Position numbers and translations under genes: made by a program. The notes beneath the pieces were generated by a model that did not search any database, was not told the origin of the DNA, and saw only the letters and a program-made list of their open reading frames with translations. Shown piece by piece: positions 17,728 to 26,430 of a stretch of DNA of 64,000 bases. The stretch lies in NCBI GenBank assembly GCA_003056245.1, contig MVDH01000001.1:1612716-1676715 (forward strand), given 5' to 3'. This stretch comes from Cellvibrio sp. 79. Lineage in GTDB: Bacteria > Pseudomonadota > Gammaproteobacteria > Pseudomonadales > Cellvibrionaceae. The stretch's first letter is position 1. The number at the start of each line of letters is the position of its first letter.

Positions 17728-19407
17728 ATGGATTACCCAATCATAAAAACCTGTGCATCCTGCTCTGCGGTTCTGGCTGCGAGCTTGCTGGTAACGACAA
17801 CTGCCCTGGCCCAAACTCCACCGGACGCCGGTCAGGTACTGCGGGAAAATGAACGGCGCGTACCAGTACCCACGACGACTATCCGGCCCGGATTAATCGT
17901 TCCGGATGAAAAAGACCCGGCCGCTAACCCCGGTCAAAAACTGGAAGTCCAATCGATTCGCCTGGAAGGGATGGTTAACATCCCGCGCGAAGAGCTCTTG
18001 CCGTTGATTGCCGATCTGCAAGGCAAACAATTGACGCTGGGTGAACTGCGTGAGGGAGTAAAGAAAATCACGGTGTATTACCGCGAGCGTGGTTATGTTG
18101 TTGCGCGGGCGTACATCCCGGCGCAAGAGATCAAGGATGGAAGCGTACTTGTCCAGGTGTTGGAGGGGACGCTGGTGTCCGGCAGCATCGATAATCACTC
18201 GCGGGTGAAAGAGTGGGTATTGCAACGGGTCTTGGATGCCCAGGACCTGAATGGCAAAGTTATCGCTTCTTCCACGACTGACAGGGGATTACTGCTGCTG
18301 GCGGATTTACCTTCGGTGGGCAAGGTCGCTGGTAAATTGCGCCCCGGTGAAAAGGTAGGGACTTCGGATTTAATCGTTTCGGTAGGCGCTGGTAAAAACA
18401 CCGAGGGAAATATCAGCCTGGATAACTACGGCAACCGTTACACCGGCCAAAACCGGTTGAACGGGCGTATCGCCTTCAATAGCCCAACGGGCTTGGGTGA
18501 TCGCATCGATTTAATGGCAACCGTTACCGACGAAGATCTGGTTTACGGCCGTGCCGCCTACGATTTACCGGTCACCGGCAATGGTCTGCGTTTGGGCGCC
18601 GCACTGTCTTCCAGCTCTTACGAATTGGGCCAGGAATTTGCCAGTCTGGATGCACAGGGTAATGCCAAAACCTCCAGTCTCTACGCGGTTTATCCCATCG
18701 TGCGCGGCTTGAATTCCAATGTCTGGTTGACCGGTAATTTCGAACATCGCAATCTGGAAGACGAAGTGAAATCCGTTAATTCCATTGTGGATAAAACAGC
18801 GGATGTCGGCACTGTGGAAATCTTCGGGGATATTGTCGATGCCTATGGCGGCGGTGGCTATTCCACCTGGCGTGTGTCCGGTGTGTTTGGCGATCTTTCC
18901 ATTGATACTCCATCGGCCTACACGATTGACCAAAATGGTCCACGCGTTGATGGTGGTTATGAAAAGCTGATGCTAAGTGTCTCCCGGCTGCAAGCCATCA
19001 CTGAAAAAACCAGTGTGTCCTGGACGCTTAGTGGCCAGCGTGCCAGCACCAATCTGGATTCCTCCGAGAAATTCCTGATCGGCGGAATTTACGCCGCTCG
19101 TTCCTACCCGCAAGGGGAAGGGGCGGGTGATGATGGTTGGCTAAGCAATCTGGAGTTGCGCCATCAATTGCATAAATCCCTGCAAGTTGGCGTCTTCTTT
19201 GATGCTGGGGAAGTGGATTTCAATCATGACCCTTACATCGCTGGCCGCGAGGATATTAGTTTGCGCAGCGTGGGTTTCAACCTGACTGCCGGCTACGACA
19301 AATTCCTCGGCAAGTTAACGGTTGCCTGGAATGCCGGTACCGATGACGCAACCACCGCGCCGGATAAAGATCCACGCGTCTGGGGCTCAATTGGCTATAA
19401 CTTTTAG
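17728..19407 (+). CDS. TpsB outer-membrane transporter (ShlB/FhaC/HecB family)
   Basis: 559 residues, the usual length for TpsB. A signal peptide (ends ALAQ near residue 29) is followed by POTRA domains (EVQSIRLEGMVNIPREELL through VQVLEGTLVSGSI) and a 16-strand barrel ending GSIGYNF. The conserved VRGY-like loop-6 motif appears as AARSYPQGEGAGDDG and the POTRA-to-barrel LADLPSVGKV segment is present. It recognises the TPS domain of the adjacent exoprotein and exports it. It is 29 bases downstream of tpsA with its own AAGGA Shine-Dalgarno, so the two form one operon. Confidence 0.95.
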   Translation: MDYPIIKTCASCSAVLAASLLVTTTALAQTPPDAGQVLRENERRVPVPTTTIRPGLIVPDEKDPAANPGQKLEVQSIRLEGMVNIPREELLPLIADLQGKQLTLGELREGVKKITVYYRERGYVVARAYIPAQEIKDGSVLVQVLEGTLVSGSIDNHSRVKEWVLQRVLDAQDLNGKVIASSTTDRGLLLLADLPSVGKVAGKLRPGEKVGTSDLIVSVGAGKNTEGNISLDNYGNRYTGQNRLNGRIAFNSPTGLGDRIDLMATVTDEDLVYGRAAYDLPVTGNGLRLGAALSSSSYELGQEFASLDAQGNAKTSSLYAVYPIVRGLNSNVWLTGNFEHRNLEDEVKSVNSIVDKTADVGTVEIFGDIVDAYGGGGYSTWRVSGVFGDLSIDTPSAYTIDQNGPRVDGGYEKLMLSVSRLQAITEKTSVSWTLSGQRASTNLDSSEKFLIGGIYAARSYPQGEGAGDDGWLSNLELRHQLHKSLQVGVFFDAGEVDFNHDPYIAGREDISLRSVGFNLTAGYDKFLGKLTVAWNAGTDDATTAPDKDPRVWGSIGYNF

Positions 19408-19470
19408 CTCGCCGCTGTACTATCCTTGGGTCTGGTTTGTTTTCCAAACAGTCCCAGGGATAGAAAACCG

Positions 19471-19932
19471 ATGACTAGATCCAATACTGTTTCACCCTTA
19501 CAGCTTCAGGTAGGCGTGCCCCACGATATCGTCATCTCCGCAGTGTTGCGCAAACTGGCGGAGCATGAACCCTTCCGAACGTATTCCCTTGCCATTATGG
19601 TTAATGCGGTCATGGGGCAATTGCAGAACGCTGCCAATATCATGGGCCTGCGCGATGGAAAACTGGTCGCCTATGCCGGATGGTTGCGCGTGCACAAAGC
19701 GGATGCTGAAGCGTGGCTATCAGGTCAACGCGATATCCCCGCACCTGATTGGCATAACGCCGATGCAGCGATATCAACCATCATAATTGCCGATGATCCC
19801 GCCGATTTGCGCACCTTGATACGCGGAGTTTCAAACGCCTGCGCTAATTTACCGGTGTACCGGATGCGCGTCTTTGGGGAAACGGAACAAAAACGAAAGC
19901 CTATTACCGGGCGTGTGCAGGCGGGGTTGTAA
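19471..19932 (+). CDS. HlyC/GNAT-like acyltransferase candidate in the TPS operon
   Basis: 153 residues, cytoplasmic, no signal peptide. The pattern GKLVAYAGWLRVHKADAEAWLSG, then AAISTIIIADDPADLRTLIR and VYRMRVFGE parallels the layout of RTX toxin-activating lysine acyltransferases (HlyC: PVAYCSW, then WIAPFGD with the catalytic Asp, then FRAIRV). The Asp equivalent could be D108 or D109. The HlyC catalytic His is not clearly placed: H32 is near but not aligned. This is therefore a fold-level suggestion. The ATG at 19471 is preferred over a TTG at 19426. Its stop overlaps the P450 start by one base (TAATG), so translation is coupled. Confidence 0.5.
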   Translation: MTRSNTVSPLQLQVGVPHDIVISAVLRKLAEHEPFRTYSLAIMVNAVMGQLQNAANIMGLRDGKLVAYAGWLRVHKADAEAWLSGQRDIPAPDWHNADAAISTIIIADDPADLRTLIRGVSNACANLPVYRMRVFGETEQKRKPITGRVQAGL

Positions 19933-21101
19933 TGGATTTATTGCTCGCCACTGCACAAGAGGGGTTAAATTCGCTGGTGCGGCAATTGTGGGGGATTGCA
20001 CAACAACGACAATGTAAATCCGATTTCCCACTCAGAATTATCGATGACCCTGAAACTGTTCGCACAATCCTCAATGACATAAATACCTTTCGCAAAAATT
20101 ATGCATTTCTCGATTCCTTATCCAAAGGCCGCTTCAGTGATAATGGCCAAAGCTGGTCTGCGCGTACACATCTAACGCAACCGCAATATTCAAAAAACCA
20201 TTTCCTGAAACATACTGACGCCGCACAAATAATTTATCGCGCTGAATTTAATCGTTTGCAAACTAACGCAACGGTAGAGGATATCGGCGAAGCCGCCGTT
20301 GCCGCTGCGGTAAAAATTGTAGGGCAAGTATTTGGTTTGCCCGACGATATCCCGTGGGATACTCAATGGGCAACGCGCGTGCGCATCGCGTTGGTAAAAC
20401 GCCAATGGATTGGTTTTGGCGGCGCAACACAAGCACAGCTTGATGCAATAGATTTTGAATTACGCGGATTACGTGAACAATGCGCAAGCATCTGGAAAAA
20501 AGTGCCGTCGTTACAAAACCTGCTGGAAAATTTTCGTTCGCAAGCAATCGATATCCCGGATTTCGACCCGGTGCAAGAGCTTATCCAAAATATCATCGCC
20601 TCCAGTGAAACCACTGCAGCGACCATCATGTGGGCAGCGACTATTCTTGCATGCAGGCAAGATCTTCAAGGTGGATTGCGGTCACAACAAATCAGTGTGG
20701 AAAATTTCATCCAGGAACTGTTGCGGCTTTACCCTGCAGTGCCATTTATCACCCGCTATGCGGAACAATCTTCAGTAATAGGAAAAGAAATTTTCAACGC
20801 GGGCGATGCTTTTATTATTTCCATTTTCGGCCTGCACTATTCAAATTTCTGGACGGACCCTTTGGTTTTCAATCCGGATCGATTTAATCAGGATCTGTGC
20901 TTGCGCGATCACTACATGCCATTTTTGATTGGAGCAAGAACTTGTGGTGGAAGGAAATTGGCGGAATTGGAGTTACGCGTGGCCATTCCCGCGCTGTTAG
21001 AAAAATTTACGCTATCAATTAAAGATCCGGCAAAAGTATATGCCGACTACGGCCTTTCTTTTCGGCCGGGTGCGCCCGATCTTTTTTTGAGAGTAAGATG
21101 A
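19932..21101 (+). CDS. Soluble cytochrome P450
   Basis: 389 residues, the size of bacterial class P450s, with no membrane anchor. All signature elements are visible: the C-helix WSAR (W75-R78), the I-helix oxygen-activation motif SSETTAA (E226, T227, T228), the K-helix ELLR (E262 and R265) and the heme-thiolate loop FLIGARTCGG with C338. It should be a heme monooxygenase or peroxygenase. The substrate is unknown, and no ferredoxin or reductase gene lies in the window. It is translationally coupled to the acyltransferase-like gene upstream (one-base overlap), and a 33-codon ORF overlaps its stop. A P450 inside a two-partner-secretion operon is unexpected. Confidence 0.9.
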   Translation: MDLLLATAQEGLNSLVRQLWGIAQQRQCKSDFPLRIIDDPETVRTILNDINTFRKNYAFLDSLSKGRFSDNGQSWSARTHLTQPQYSKNHFLKHTDAAQIIYRAEFNRLQTNATVEDIGEAAVAAAVKIVGQVFGLPDDIPWDTQWATRVRIALVKRQWIGFGGATQAQLDAIDFELRGLREQCASIWKKVPSLQNLLENFRSQAIDIPDFDPVQELIQNIIASSETTAATIMWAATILACRQDLQGGLRSQQISVENFIQELLRLYPAVPFITRYAEQSSVIGKEIFNAGDAFIISIFGLHYSNFWTDPLVFNPDRFNQDLCLRDHYMPFLIGARTCGGRKLAELELRVAIPALLEKFTLSIKDPAKVYADYGLSFRPGAPDLFLRVR

Positions 21102-21199
21102 CGGTCAGGTTTTCTATTGGTGACATACAAAAGTTTTATGGCGAGGTTGTTGCCGACGGTGACTCTGCCGTATCAACCCCGCCGCTCCTCAAAAGATAA
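21098..21199 (+). CDS. 33-residue ORF coupled to the P450 stop (ATGA)
   Basis: The ATG overlaps the P450 stop codon in the ATGA arrangement typical of translational coupling. The peptide starts MTVRFSIGDIQKFYGEV and ends TPPLLKR. It has no hydrophobic segment and I recognise no family. It may be a genuine small protein, or the remaining N-terminus of a lost downstream gene, since the convergent gene begins only 5 bases later. Confidence 0.4.
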   Translation: MTVRFSIGDIQKFYGEVVADGDSAVSTPPLLKR

Positions 21200-21203
21200 A
21201 GGG

Positions 21204-22148
21204 CTACGCCAGGCATATTTGCCCTTTTGTAATTGGCCATAAACTCACTTCGTGATTTCGAAAAACCTTTATTTTAGCGGCAGCATTGTTGTTGGGCGAT
21301 TCCTTAACCTCTTTGGCATCCCACATACCAAACGCTATAATTTGATCCCCTGATTTGTACGCGTTAAACCTATCAGGATTATTAGTCCAGATGGAGCATT
21401 TTGCACTATCCAGTATATGTTCACTATCTGTTTTTCGTGTTGGAGCTATTAAATTGATCACCGCGAGAGGGCCATTTTTTCCGGCGATATTTCTTATGTC
21501 TTTTATGGTTCCTTGAATCGCAATCGGAGTTTTGATGGTTGCCCTGGTAATGTTTCGATAGCATTGAAAATAATTACTGTCATCGAAAAAAAAGTCTTTC
21601 CACGCTAATCTTGTACCATCAAATACCAGTTCCAATACATTCTGGATTTCTGTATGGTCCTCGCAAATTGCCCTGACTTTCAACACCCTCATTGCACTAT
21701 TGATGTAACCCGTTAATCGCTCTTCGGCATCAATATATTTCTTTTCCCGAGCGCCGGTACCGCTTTTGGTTTCTTTATCGTTAGCTTCCTTTTGCGCAAG
21801 TTCTTTTAGGTCTGAAATCGCTTTTTTTACAGCAACTAATCGAAGTTCGAATTGATTGTTCTTAATTTGGTTAAAGATGTCAGGCTCAGATGTGCGGGCA
21901 ATAACTTTGATTTGGCCTTCGACATTGTATTTGCATCCTGGCGAATGTTGATTGTCGCGTTGCAGCCTGAAATATGGATCTACCGATATGATCTCATCAC
22001 CAATCTGACGGTTGAATCCGTCCACAAAGCTGATTCCTGCACTGCATGTTTCACAGTGTAATGGCTTGATAAAACGCCCTTGCTCTGCCTTGGCTATATT
22101 TATCAAGTTACCATTAGCATCGATAGCTGCCGACATCTTAATTCCCAT
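21204..22148 (-). CDS. Unknown protein with zinc-finger-like N-terminus and OB-like C-terminal region
   Basis: 314 residues, cytoplasmic. The N-terminus carries HCETC (H31, C32, C35) and then HSPGC (H68, C72), a Cys/His set compatible with a zinc site and reminiscent of CoiA-type N-termini. A helical, Lys/Glu-rich segment follows (about 95-165). The C-terminal third (IKTPIAIQGTIKDIRNIAGK through QIIAFGMWDAKEV) has the strand pattern and GTIKDI start seen in OB-fold nucleic-acid-binding modules. That is my inference. AGGAAA precedes the ATG at 22148. Monocistronic, convergent with the TPS operon. Confidence 0.6.
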   Translation of the reverse strand: MGIKMSAAIDANGNLINIAKAEQGRFIKPLHCETCSAGISFVDGFNRQIGDEIISVDPYFRLQRDNQHSPGCKYNVEGQIKVIARTSEPDIFNQIKNNQFELRLVAVKKAISDLKELAQKEANDKETKSGTGAREKKYIDAEERLTGYINSAMRVLKVRAICEDHTEIQNVLELVFDGTRLAWKDFFFDDSNYFQCYRNITRATIKTPIAIQGTIKDIRNIAGKNGPLAVINLIAPTRKTDSEHILDSAKCSIWTNNPDRFNAYKSGDQIIAFGMWDAKEVKESPNNNAAAKIKVFRNHEVSLWPITKGQICLA

Positions 22149-22307
22149 AAATCGTTTCCTGGTTTGTTGATGAAATCTGATAGTTCATATTGTCAGGTCG
22201 TCGCCGCGCATTTGAATTAATGAAAGTTAACTGAATATTATGTTGCGTAATAAAACCACTGCACACTTTTCTCAACAATATTTGGTATGGAGGATAAGTT
22301 GCGACAT

Positions 22308-22340
22308 AAAAAAACCGATCTTTAAAGGATCGGTTTTTTT
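22308..22340. terminator. Strong bidirectional rho-independent terminator after the LPMO gene
   Basis: AAAAAAACCGATC and GGATCGGTTTTTTT form a GC-containing stem with A/T tails on both sides, so termination can work in both directions. It lies 29 bases beyond the stop of the minus-strand LPMO gene. Confidence 0.85.
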
Positions 22341-22368
22341 ATGTCACGCGGTCTTCTTAACTATGAAC

Positions 22369-23553
22369 TTATTGGCAACTACGCACCAACGTCCACGCCT
22401 GCGTCCAGGCCCAGCCAGAGCCGGGTGAATAAGCTGCGCCACCCAATGAACACCAACCCCCAACCGTACAACGGTATTCATTACCGCTGTTTTGTACCAG
22501 TGCACCCGCTGCATAGCTGGTACCGCTGGCAAAAACGGGCGATGTGCAATTACCGCTGACAGACGTTGATGATGAGCTACTGGATGATGGCACTGCGCTT
22601 CTGGAAGAACTGCTCGATGAACTAACACCATTTACCGAAGACTGGCTGGATGCGGTTTCACTACACGGCCCCATATCTGACCAGTAATTGTATTGGCCGG
22701 ATGTTTCCGCAGGATTGTTTCCCTGCGTCCAATAGTTCGCTGAATAACGCCTGCCGTTATGAATAACTTCCTGCCGCGCGTTGTACTGCGTGTTGGCATT
22801 CCAGGGCGATAAGCTCGCACAGGCGTTGTCCGGAATACTGGACGATGAGCGTGACGTTGTTGTGGAGCTTGAACTGCTAGCGATGATGGAGCTTGAGGAA
22901 TTGTTATCCGGCGAGTAGGTCACATCCACGCATTGATAAAAACCTTCCGGCGCATCGCTTTTATCGCGCTGCCAAACGCTGTAAACAATATGTCTGCCGG
23001 TGCGCGCTGGCAGTGTTACAACGTGCGTTGAGGTTGCTTCATTACCCGCGCGCCCTGATTGGTGAATCTGTTCCAGGTCAGACCACTTCAAGGGTTGCAG
23101 CGGATTAAAACCTTGCTTGGTAATGTAATAACGGAAATACGTGGTTCTATGTTGTGCGGTGTTGGTCCAGATAAATACGCGCGGCCCGGCGGAAACCTGT
23201 GTTGCTGGCCAATCATTTCTGGCGAGATCCAAACCACCAAAATCCCCATGGCCCGCACTACACAATTTGCCATCCGGAATTAATGCCTGGTGATTATTAT
23301 CCGCACCAATAACATTTATAGACCAGGGCTCATAAATGCTCGCGTTACCTGCAGCAAATGCCGCTTTACACGCGGCATTTCTCGGGCTTTCCGGGCTGGG
23401 CCCATCATCGCGACACGCTACCGCACGGCCTTTGGGACTGGAGACATAACCATGCGCGGTAACCTCCATTGTGCCGAGCATCATGGAGACACCGGCCACC
23501 ATCGTGAACATTTTTAATAACTTACTACGAGAAACGTCAGGTTGATTTTTCAT
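22369..23553 (-). CDS. Secreted AA10 lytic polysaccharide monooxygenase with CBM5 and CBM73-like modules
   Basis: Copper enzyme that oxidatively cleaves crystalline polysaccharide, most likely chitin. A signal peptide is cleaved after A33 in VTAHGYVSSP, leaving H34 as the N-terminal copper-brace histidine. The second brace histidine is H135 in NTAQHRTTYF. The AA10 domain spans about 34-216. A poly-Ser linker leads to a CBM5/12 module (about 243-297, WNANTQYNARQEVIHNGRRY), then a second poly-Ser linker and a C-terminal aromatic-rich module (about 335-394, ending AWTLVRSCQ) resembling CBM73. This architecture and length (394) match the Cellvibrio japonicus chitin-active LPMO10A type. GAGGAT precedes the start. 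Confidence 0.93.
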   Translation of the reverse strand: MKNQPDVSRSKLLKMFTMVAGVSMMLGTMEVTAHGYVSSPKGRAVACRDDGPSPESPRNAACKAAFAAGNASIYEPWSINVIGADNNHQALIPDGKLCSAGHGDFGGLDLARNDWPATQVSAGPRVFIWTNTAQHRTTYFRYYITKQGFNPLQPLKWSDLEQIHQSGRAGNEATSTHVVTLPARTGRHIVYSVWQRDKSDAPEGFYQCVDVTYSPDNNSSSSIIASSSSSTTTSRSSSSIPDNACASLSPWNANTQYNARQEVIHNGRRYSANYWTQGNNPAETSGQYNYWSDMGPCSETASSQSSVNGVSSSSSSSRSAVPSSSSSSSTSVSGNCTSPVFASGTSYAAGALVQNSGNEYRCTVGGWCSLGGAAYSPGSGWAWTQAWTLVRSCQ

Positions 23554-24087
23554 TATTTTTATCCTCTTTTCCTTTCGGATGATTGAATGTCAGTGCATTT
23601 ACTTGCATCTGCAAATGCGGTTTTTGCACGTAAGCTTGCCATCCTCCAGCAAGGCAATTAATTTTCTATGACATGATTAATTTGCAACAACAGTGGGATT
23701 ACAGCGGAAAGGCGCACTCACTACGCCGTCGCAGTTTACGAATGGGGCAATTAAAAGGCGAGTTTGACTTTTGGGTTTTACGTTCGACTTTTAGTATCGG
23801 GACGTATAAAGAAGCTAAAACTATTTGGAATAATAATTTTAGTGACATATGAAAATTATCTGGAAAAATTTTATATCTTCAAATTAATGCTGATCGCTTC
23901 TTGTTTCACATAATGCGCGATTGCATCTGTGGTAATAATTGCCATCATTTTTAGCTTCCAAAATGTCTTGTTGTTCGTTAACTCGTCGAGTTATTAATTA
24001 TGCGTCGGTGTTACTATTTGCCGGCTGGATTCCCGGTAGCGATTCAGGCTACCTATTGCACACCACCCACCAGAAAGGAGTAAGGAC
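23554..24087. other. 534-base divergent intergenic region, no gene seen
   Basis: It separates the LPMO gene (minus) from a PEP-CTERM gene (plus) and must hold both promoters. I see no long open frame with coding character and no RNA gene. An AGAAAGGAG ribosome site sits just before 24088. Confidence 0.5.
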
Positions 24088-24819
24088 ATGAAAATTGAAA
24101 GGTATTTTTTATCGGTAATGATCACGCTGTTATCACTTCTTTTTACCCAGGCCGCTTCGGCCGGATACATGAAATACACCTACCAGACACCAGTAATGTA
24201 CGCGACGGGAGAACAATCTTACGACGAAGACGGAAATTCACCGTCAATGGAATTTTTCTGGAAAGCGGAAGAGCAATTTAATGTTGAATTTATTATTCCC
24301 GAACTTGACTATGAGCTGGAAGAAATGGAGGTGTTTTATAAAGTATTTGAAGATCCAGTCATTAGTGTAACCTCTGCTAATTTTTTTAGGAACGCTACTA
24401 TCACCAGCAGCAGCTTTGCACTGGAAGCCTGGAAAGTTGAGGGGTTCATTATTCAAAGTTGGTCACTATCGATTGATATTGCTGACAGTAGTTTTCCAAA
24501 CAATATGGAGCGGCGTGCATCACTTTCGTTAAATGGTGGATGGGATCATATGACCTTCTACCAAGACAATTTTTACATTAAGAGATGCGCAGGTCAGTAT
24601 CCGCCCGAGTGGGAAATGGGCTGTTGGAGTGGTACATATGATTCGGTAGTGGAATTTCGAGGGGAAGATACTAGTTTCCCTTTAGATGAATATCCTGGCG
24701 GTATATTTCGGCTTTTTGGGGAGCGTGTTTCTGTTCCCGAGCCATTATCGCCCCTACTGTTATTGACCGGAGTAGTGGGCATATTTTTTTCTCGCAGAAT
24801 AAAATTCAGGAACGCGTAA
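24088..24819 (+). CDS. PEP-CTERM sorting-domain exoprotein
   Basis: 243 residues with an N-terminal signal peptide (about 1-26, ending ASAG) and a classic C-terminal PEP-CTERM tail: VPEPLSPLLLLTGVVGIFF followed by SRR. Such proteins are processed by exosortase EpsH/XrtA-type enzymes and usually go to the cell surface or matrix. The ectodomain (YKVFEDPVISVTSANFFRNA and others) is beta-rich without a recognised domain, with one Cys pair region near CAGQYPPEWEMGC. No exosortase gene lies in the window. AAAGGAG precedes the start. Confidence 0.8.
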   Translation: MKIERYFLSVMITLLSLLFTQAASAGYMKYTYQTPVMYATGEQSYDEDGNSPSMEFFWKAEEQFNVEFIIPELDYELEEMEVFYKVFEDPVISVTSANFFRNATITSSSFALEAWKVEGFIIQSWSLSIDIADSSFPNNMERRASLSLNGGWDHMTFYQDNFYIKRCAGQYPPEWEMGCWSGTYDSVVEFRGEDTSFPLDEYPGGIFRLFGERVSVPEPLSPLLLLTGVVGIFFSRRIKFRNA

Positions 24820-24894
24820 TCTGAAGCTGAAAACATTTATTTTTTATCGAATATTTTTTTAGCGAACGTAATTTAAATTCGATTAAGTAAACAA

Positions 24895-24955
24895 TATTTC
24901 CCAATACAGATGAATGGCCATTGATTGAAGGGGCATCCATCTGTATTAGGAAATA
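24895..24955. terminator. Long hairpin between convergent genes
   Basis: TATTTCCcAATACAGATG (24895-24912) pairs with CATCTGTATTaGGAAATA (24938-24955) over 18 positions with one mismatch, loop about 25 bases. Located between the 3' ends of the PEP-CTERM gene and the lipoprotein gene, so it probably ends both transcripts. Confidence 0.65.
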
Positions 24956-24958
24956 ACC

Positions 24959-26137
24959 TTATGGCGTCCAGGCCAACACGGAACACCCCAGGATTTGCTG
25001 GTTACCGTCGCGATCACTGATGCGGAATTCTTCGCTGCCCGGAGTATTTGGTAAGCCCTTTACCTTGCGCAGATTAACGGGTGTATACCATTGGTCGCAT
25101 GACCCCAAACAGCCACCAAAACTACAAATGCTACCGGTGTCTGTTATATAGGCTATGTAGCGGCCGTCGGGGGACCAATTGGCGCCAGCAATTAATTTTG
25201 TGTCAGTGAGTTGTTCGAAGCCGGAGCCATCAATATTTCCGATCCACAAATCCGGCTCCGAAGACGTGGTGCCGCGACGATCCATCAACATAATAAACTG
25301 TGTACCTGTGGGGCTCACTGAAAAGTCACCCATGATCCGGTCTGCCGGTATAGTCAGATGTCCTGCGGGAGTTTCCTCCCCGGTATCCAGATTCATTATT
25401 CTCATGTTGCCGGTATCTATATTAATCAGCATGAAGCGCCCATCCGGCATCCACGCAAACCATTCTCTTTCCGAGATCACATAACGAATTTTCATGGTAG
25501 AAAAATCCAATACATACTCTTCAAAGGGTGATATTGAATCCTCACCATAACGCACCTTGGCCAGGCTTTTGCTGGTTGGTGAGGGGGACACATCCCTCAA
25601 GTAATAATCCACCTGTTCCTGGTAAACCGTGCTGCCGGTAATGCGATCAATAACGGTGATATTGGTGTAGTCATCGTAAACATTCCAATCAGTCACAACG
25701 TACTGCTTTCCATCCGGCCAAACAGCGATACTGACATCATCACGCGTAGTAACCTGTGCTGGCAGGCTGCCATCAAGATGCGCCAGTTGTACGCCATTGC
25801 GGTAATCCAGCGCATAGTTGTTATGCCAGAGTATTCCCGCCGGCGCTATTGGTTCAGACGACGTTGATACTGATGTAGTTGATGAGGCTAGTGCTGATGT
25901 AGTTGATGAGGCTGGTGTTGATGATAGCGACGATGACTCTGATGAAATTAGCGTTGATGATATTGATGCTGATGAGTGCAGCGCAGACGTTTCAGAGGTG
26001 GAAGTTACCGAAGATGCAGATGTTGGAGGAACAGGGGACGGGGCAGACTCCGGTTTAGATCCACCACCACCGCCTCCACAAGCGGTGACCAGAATAGTCA
26101 GTGCGAAAGACAGAAATAATAAAGCGTATCGTTTCAT
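24959..26137 (-). CDS. Lipoprotein with Ser-rich linker and TolB-like propeller
   Basis: 392 residues from the ATG at 26137 (GGAGAA 8 bases upstream). The lipobox is LVTAC followed by a run of six Gly, then a long Ser/Thr/Ala/Pro linker (about 25-100). The folded part has repeated beta-propeller blades: WPDGKQYVVTDW, WMPDGRFMLINIDT, SVSPTGTQFIMLMD, NWSPDGRYIAYITD, i.e. the TolB/PD40 pattern. The C-terminus has several Cys (SICSFGGCLGSCDQW). Likely an outer-membrane-anchored periplasmic or surface protein. The partner is unknown. A longer frame from 26191 lacks support because the lipobox would be displaced. Confidence 0.75.
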   Translation of the reverse strand: MKRYALLFLSFALTILVTACGGGGGGSKPESAPSPVPPTSASSVTSTSETSALHSSASISSTLISSESSSLSSTPASSTTSALASSTTSVSTSSEPIAPAGILWHNNYALDYRNGVQLAHLDGSLPAQVTTRDDVSIAVWPDGKQYVVTDWNVYDDYTNITVIDRITGSTVYQEQVDYYLRDVSPSPTSKSLAKVRYGEDSISPFEEYVLDFSTMKIRYVISEREWFAWMPDGRFMLINIDTGNMRIMNLDTGEETPAGHLTIPADRIMGDFSVSPTGTQFIMLMDRRGTTSSEPDLWIGNIDGSGFEQLTDTKLIAGANWSPDGRYIAYITDTGSICSFGGCLGSCDQWYTPVNLRKVKGLPNTPGSEEFRISDRDGNQQILGCSVLAWTP

Positions 26138-26327
26138 ATAAATTCTCCATTTCATCGATTTGTCACAATTATCCTTGCGAAATCTTTCCAATTTTTTAAT
26201 TGGAATATGATCGTGGGCAAATCTTAAAAAGTTTTTATTTACTTTTCCACCTTCGCGATGAAAAGTGGAATGATTTTCAACAGCTATTTTTAATAAATGA
26301 GATGTGTGTCATTGGAGGGGACTTACG

Positions 26328-26408
26328 ATGTCCTGGTTACGCGGCCTGCGGGTAATTACCGTTCCATCGCAGCAATTGATAGTGGAGCAGCGTTGGTTTG
26401 CTGAATGA
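26328..26408 (+). pseudogene. 26-codon ORF, possible SPFH/stomatin N-terminal remnant
   Basis: An ATG with GGAGGGGA upstream opens MSWLRGLRVITVPSQQLIVE before a stop after six more codons. The start resembles the GLRVVPQ..VVER opening of SPFH/Band-7 proteins, but the frame ends at once. It may be a leftover of a deleted gene or a chance ORF between two minus-strand genes. Confidence 0.2.
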
Positions 26409-26430
26409 TCGCGGTGTTAAAAACCTTATT

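Noticed and set aside
10742-17814. Many long minus-strand frames opposite tpsA and tpsB
   Set aside because: They are antisense shadows of GC-rich repeat coding sequence and show Pro/Val/Ser-rich low-complexity products.
22240-22428. Plus-strand frame near the LPMO terminator
   Set aside because: It reads through a strong terminator and overlaps the LPMO gene end; no family features.
25818-26141. Plus-strand Asp/Val-rich frame opposite the lipoprotein linker
   Set aside because: Product of the antisense of a Ser/Thr repeat linker; no ribosome site.
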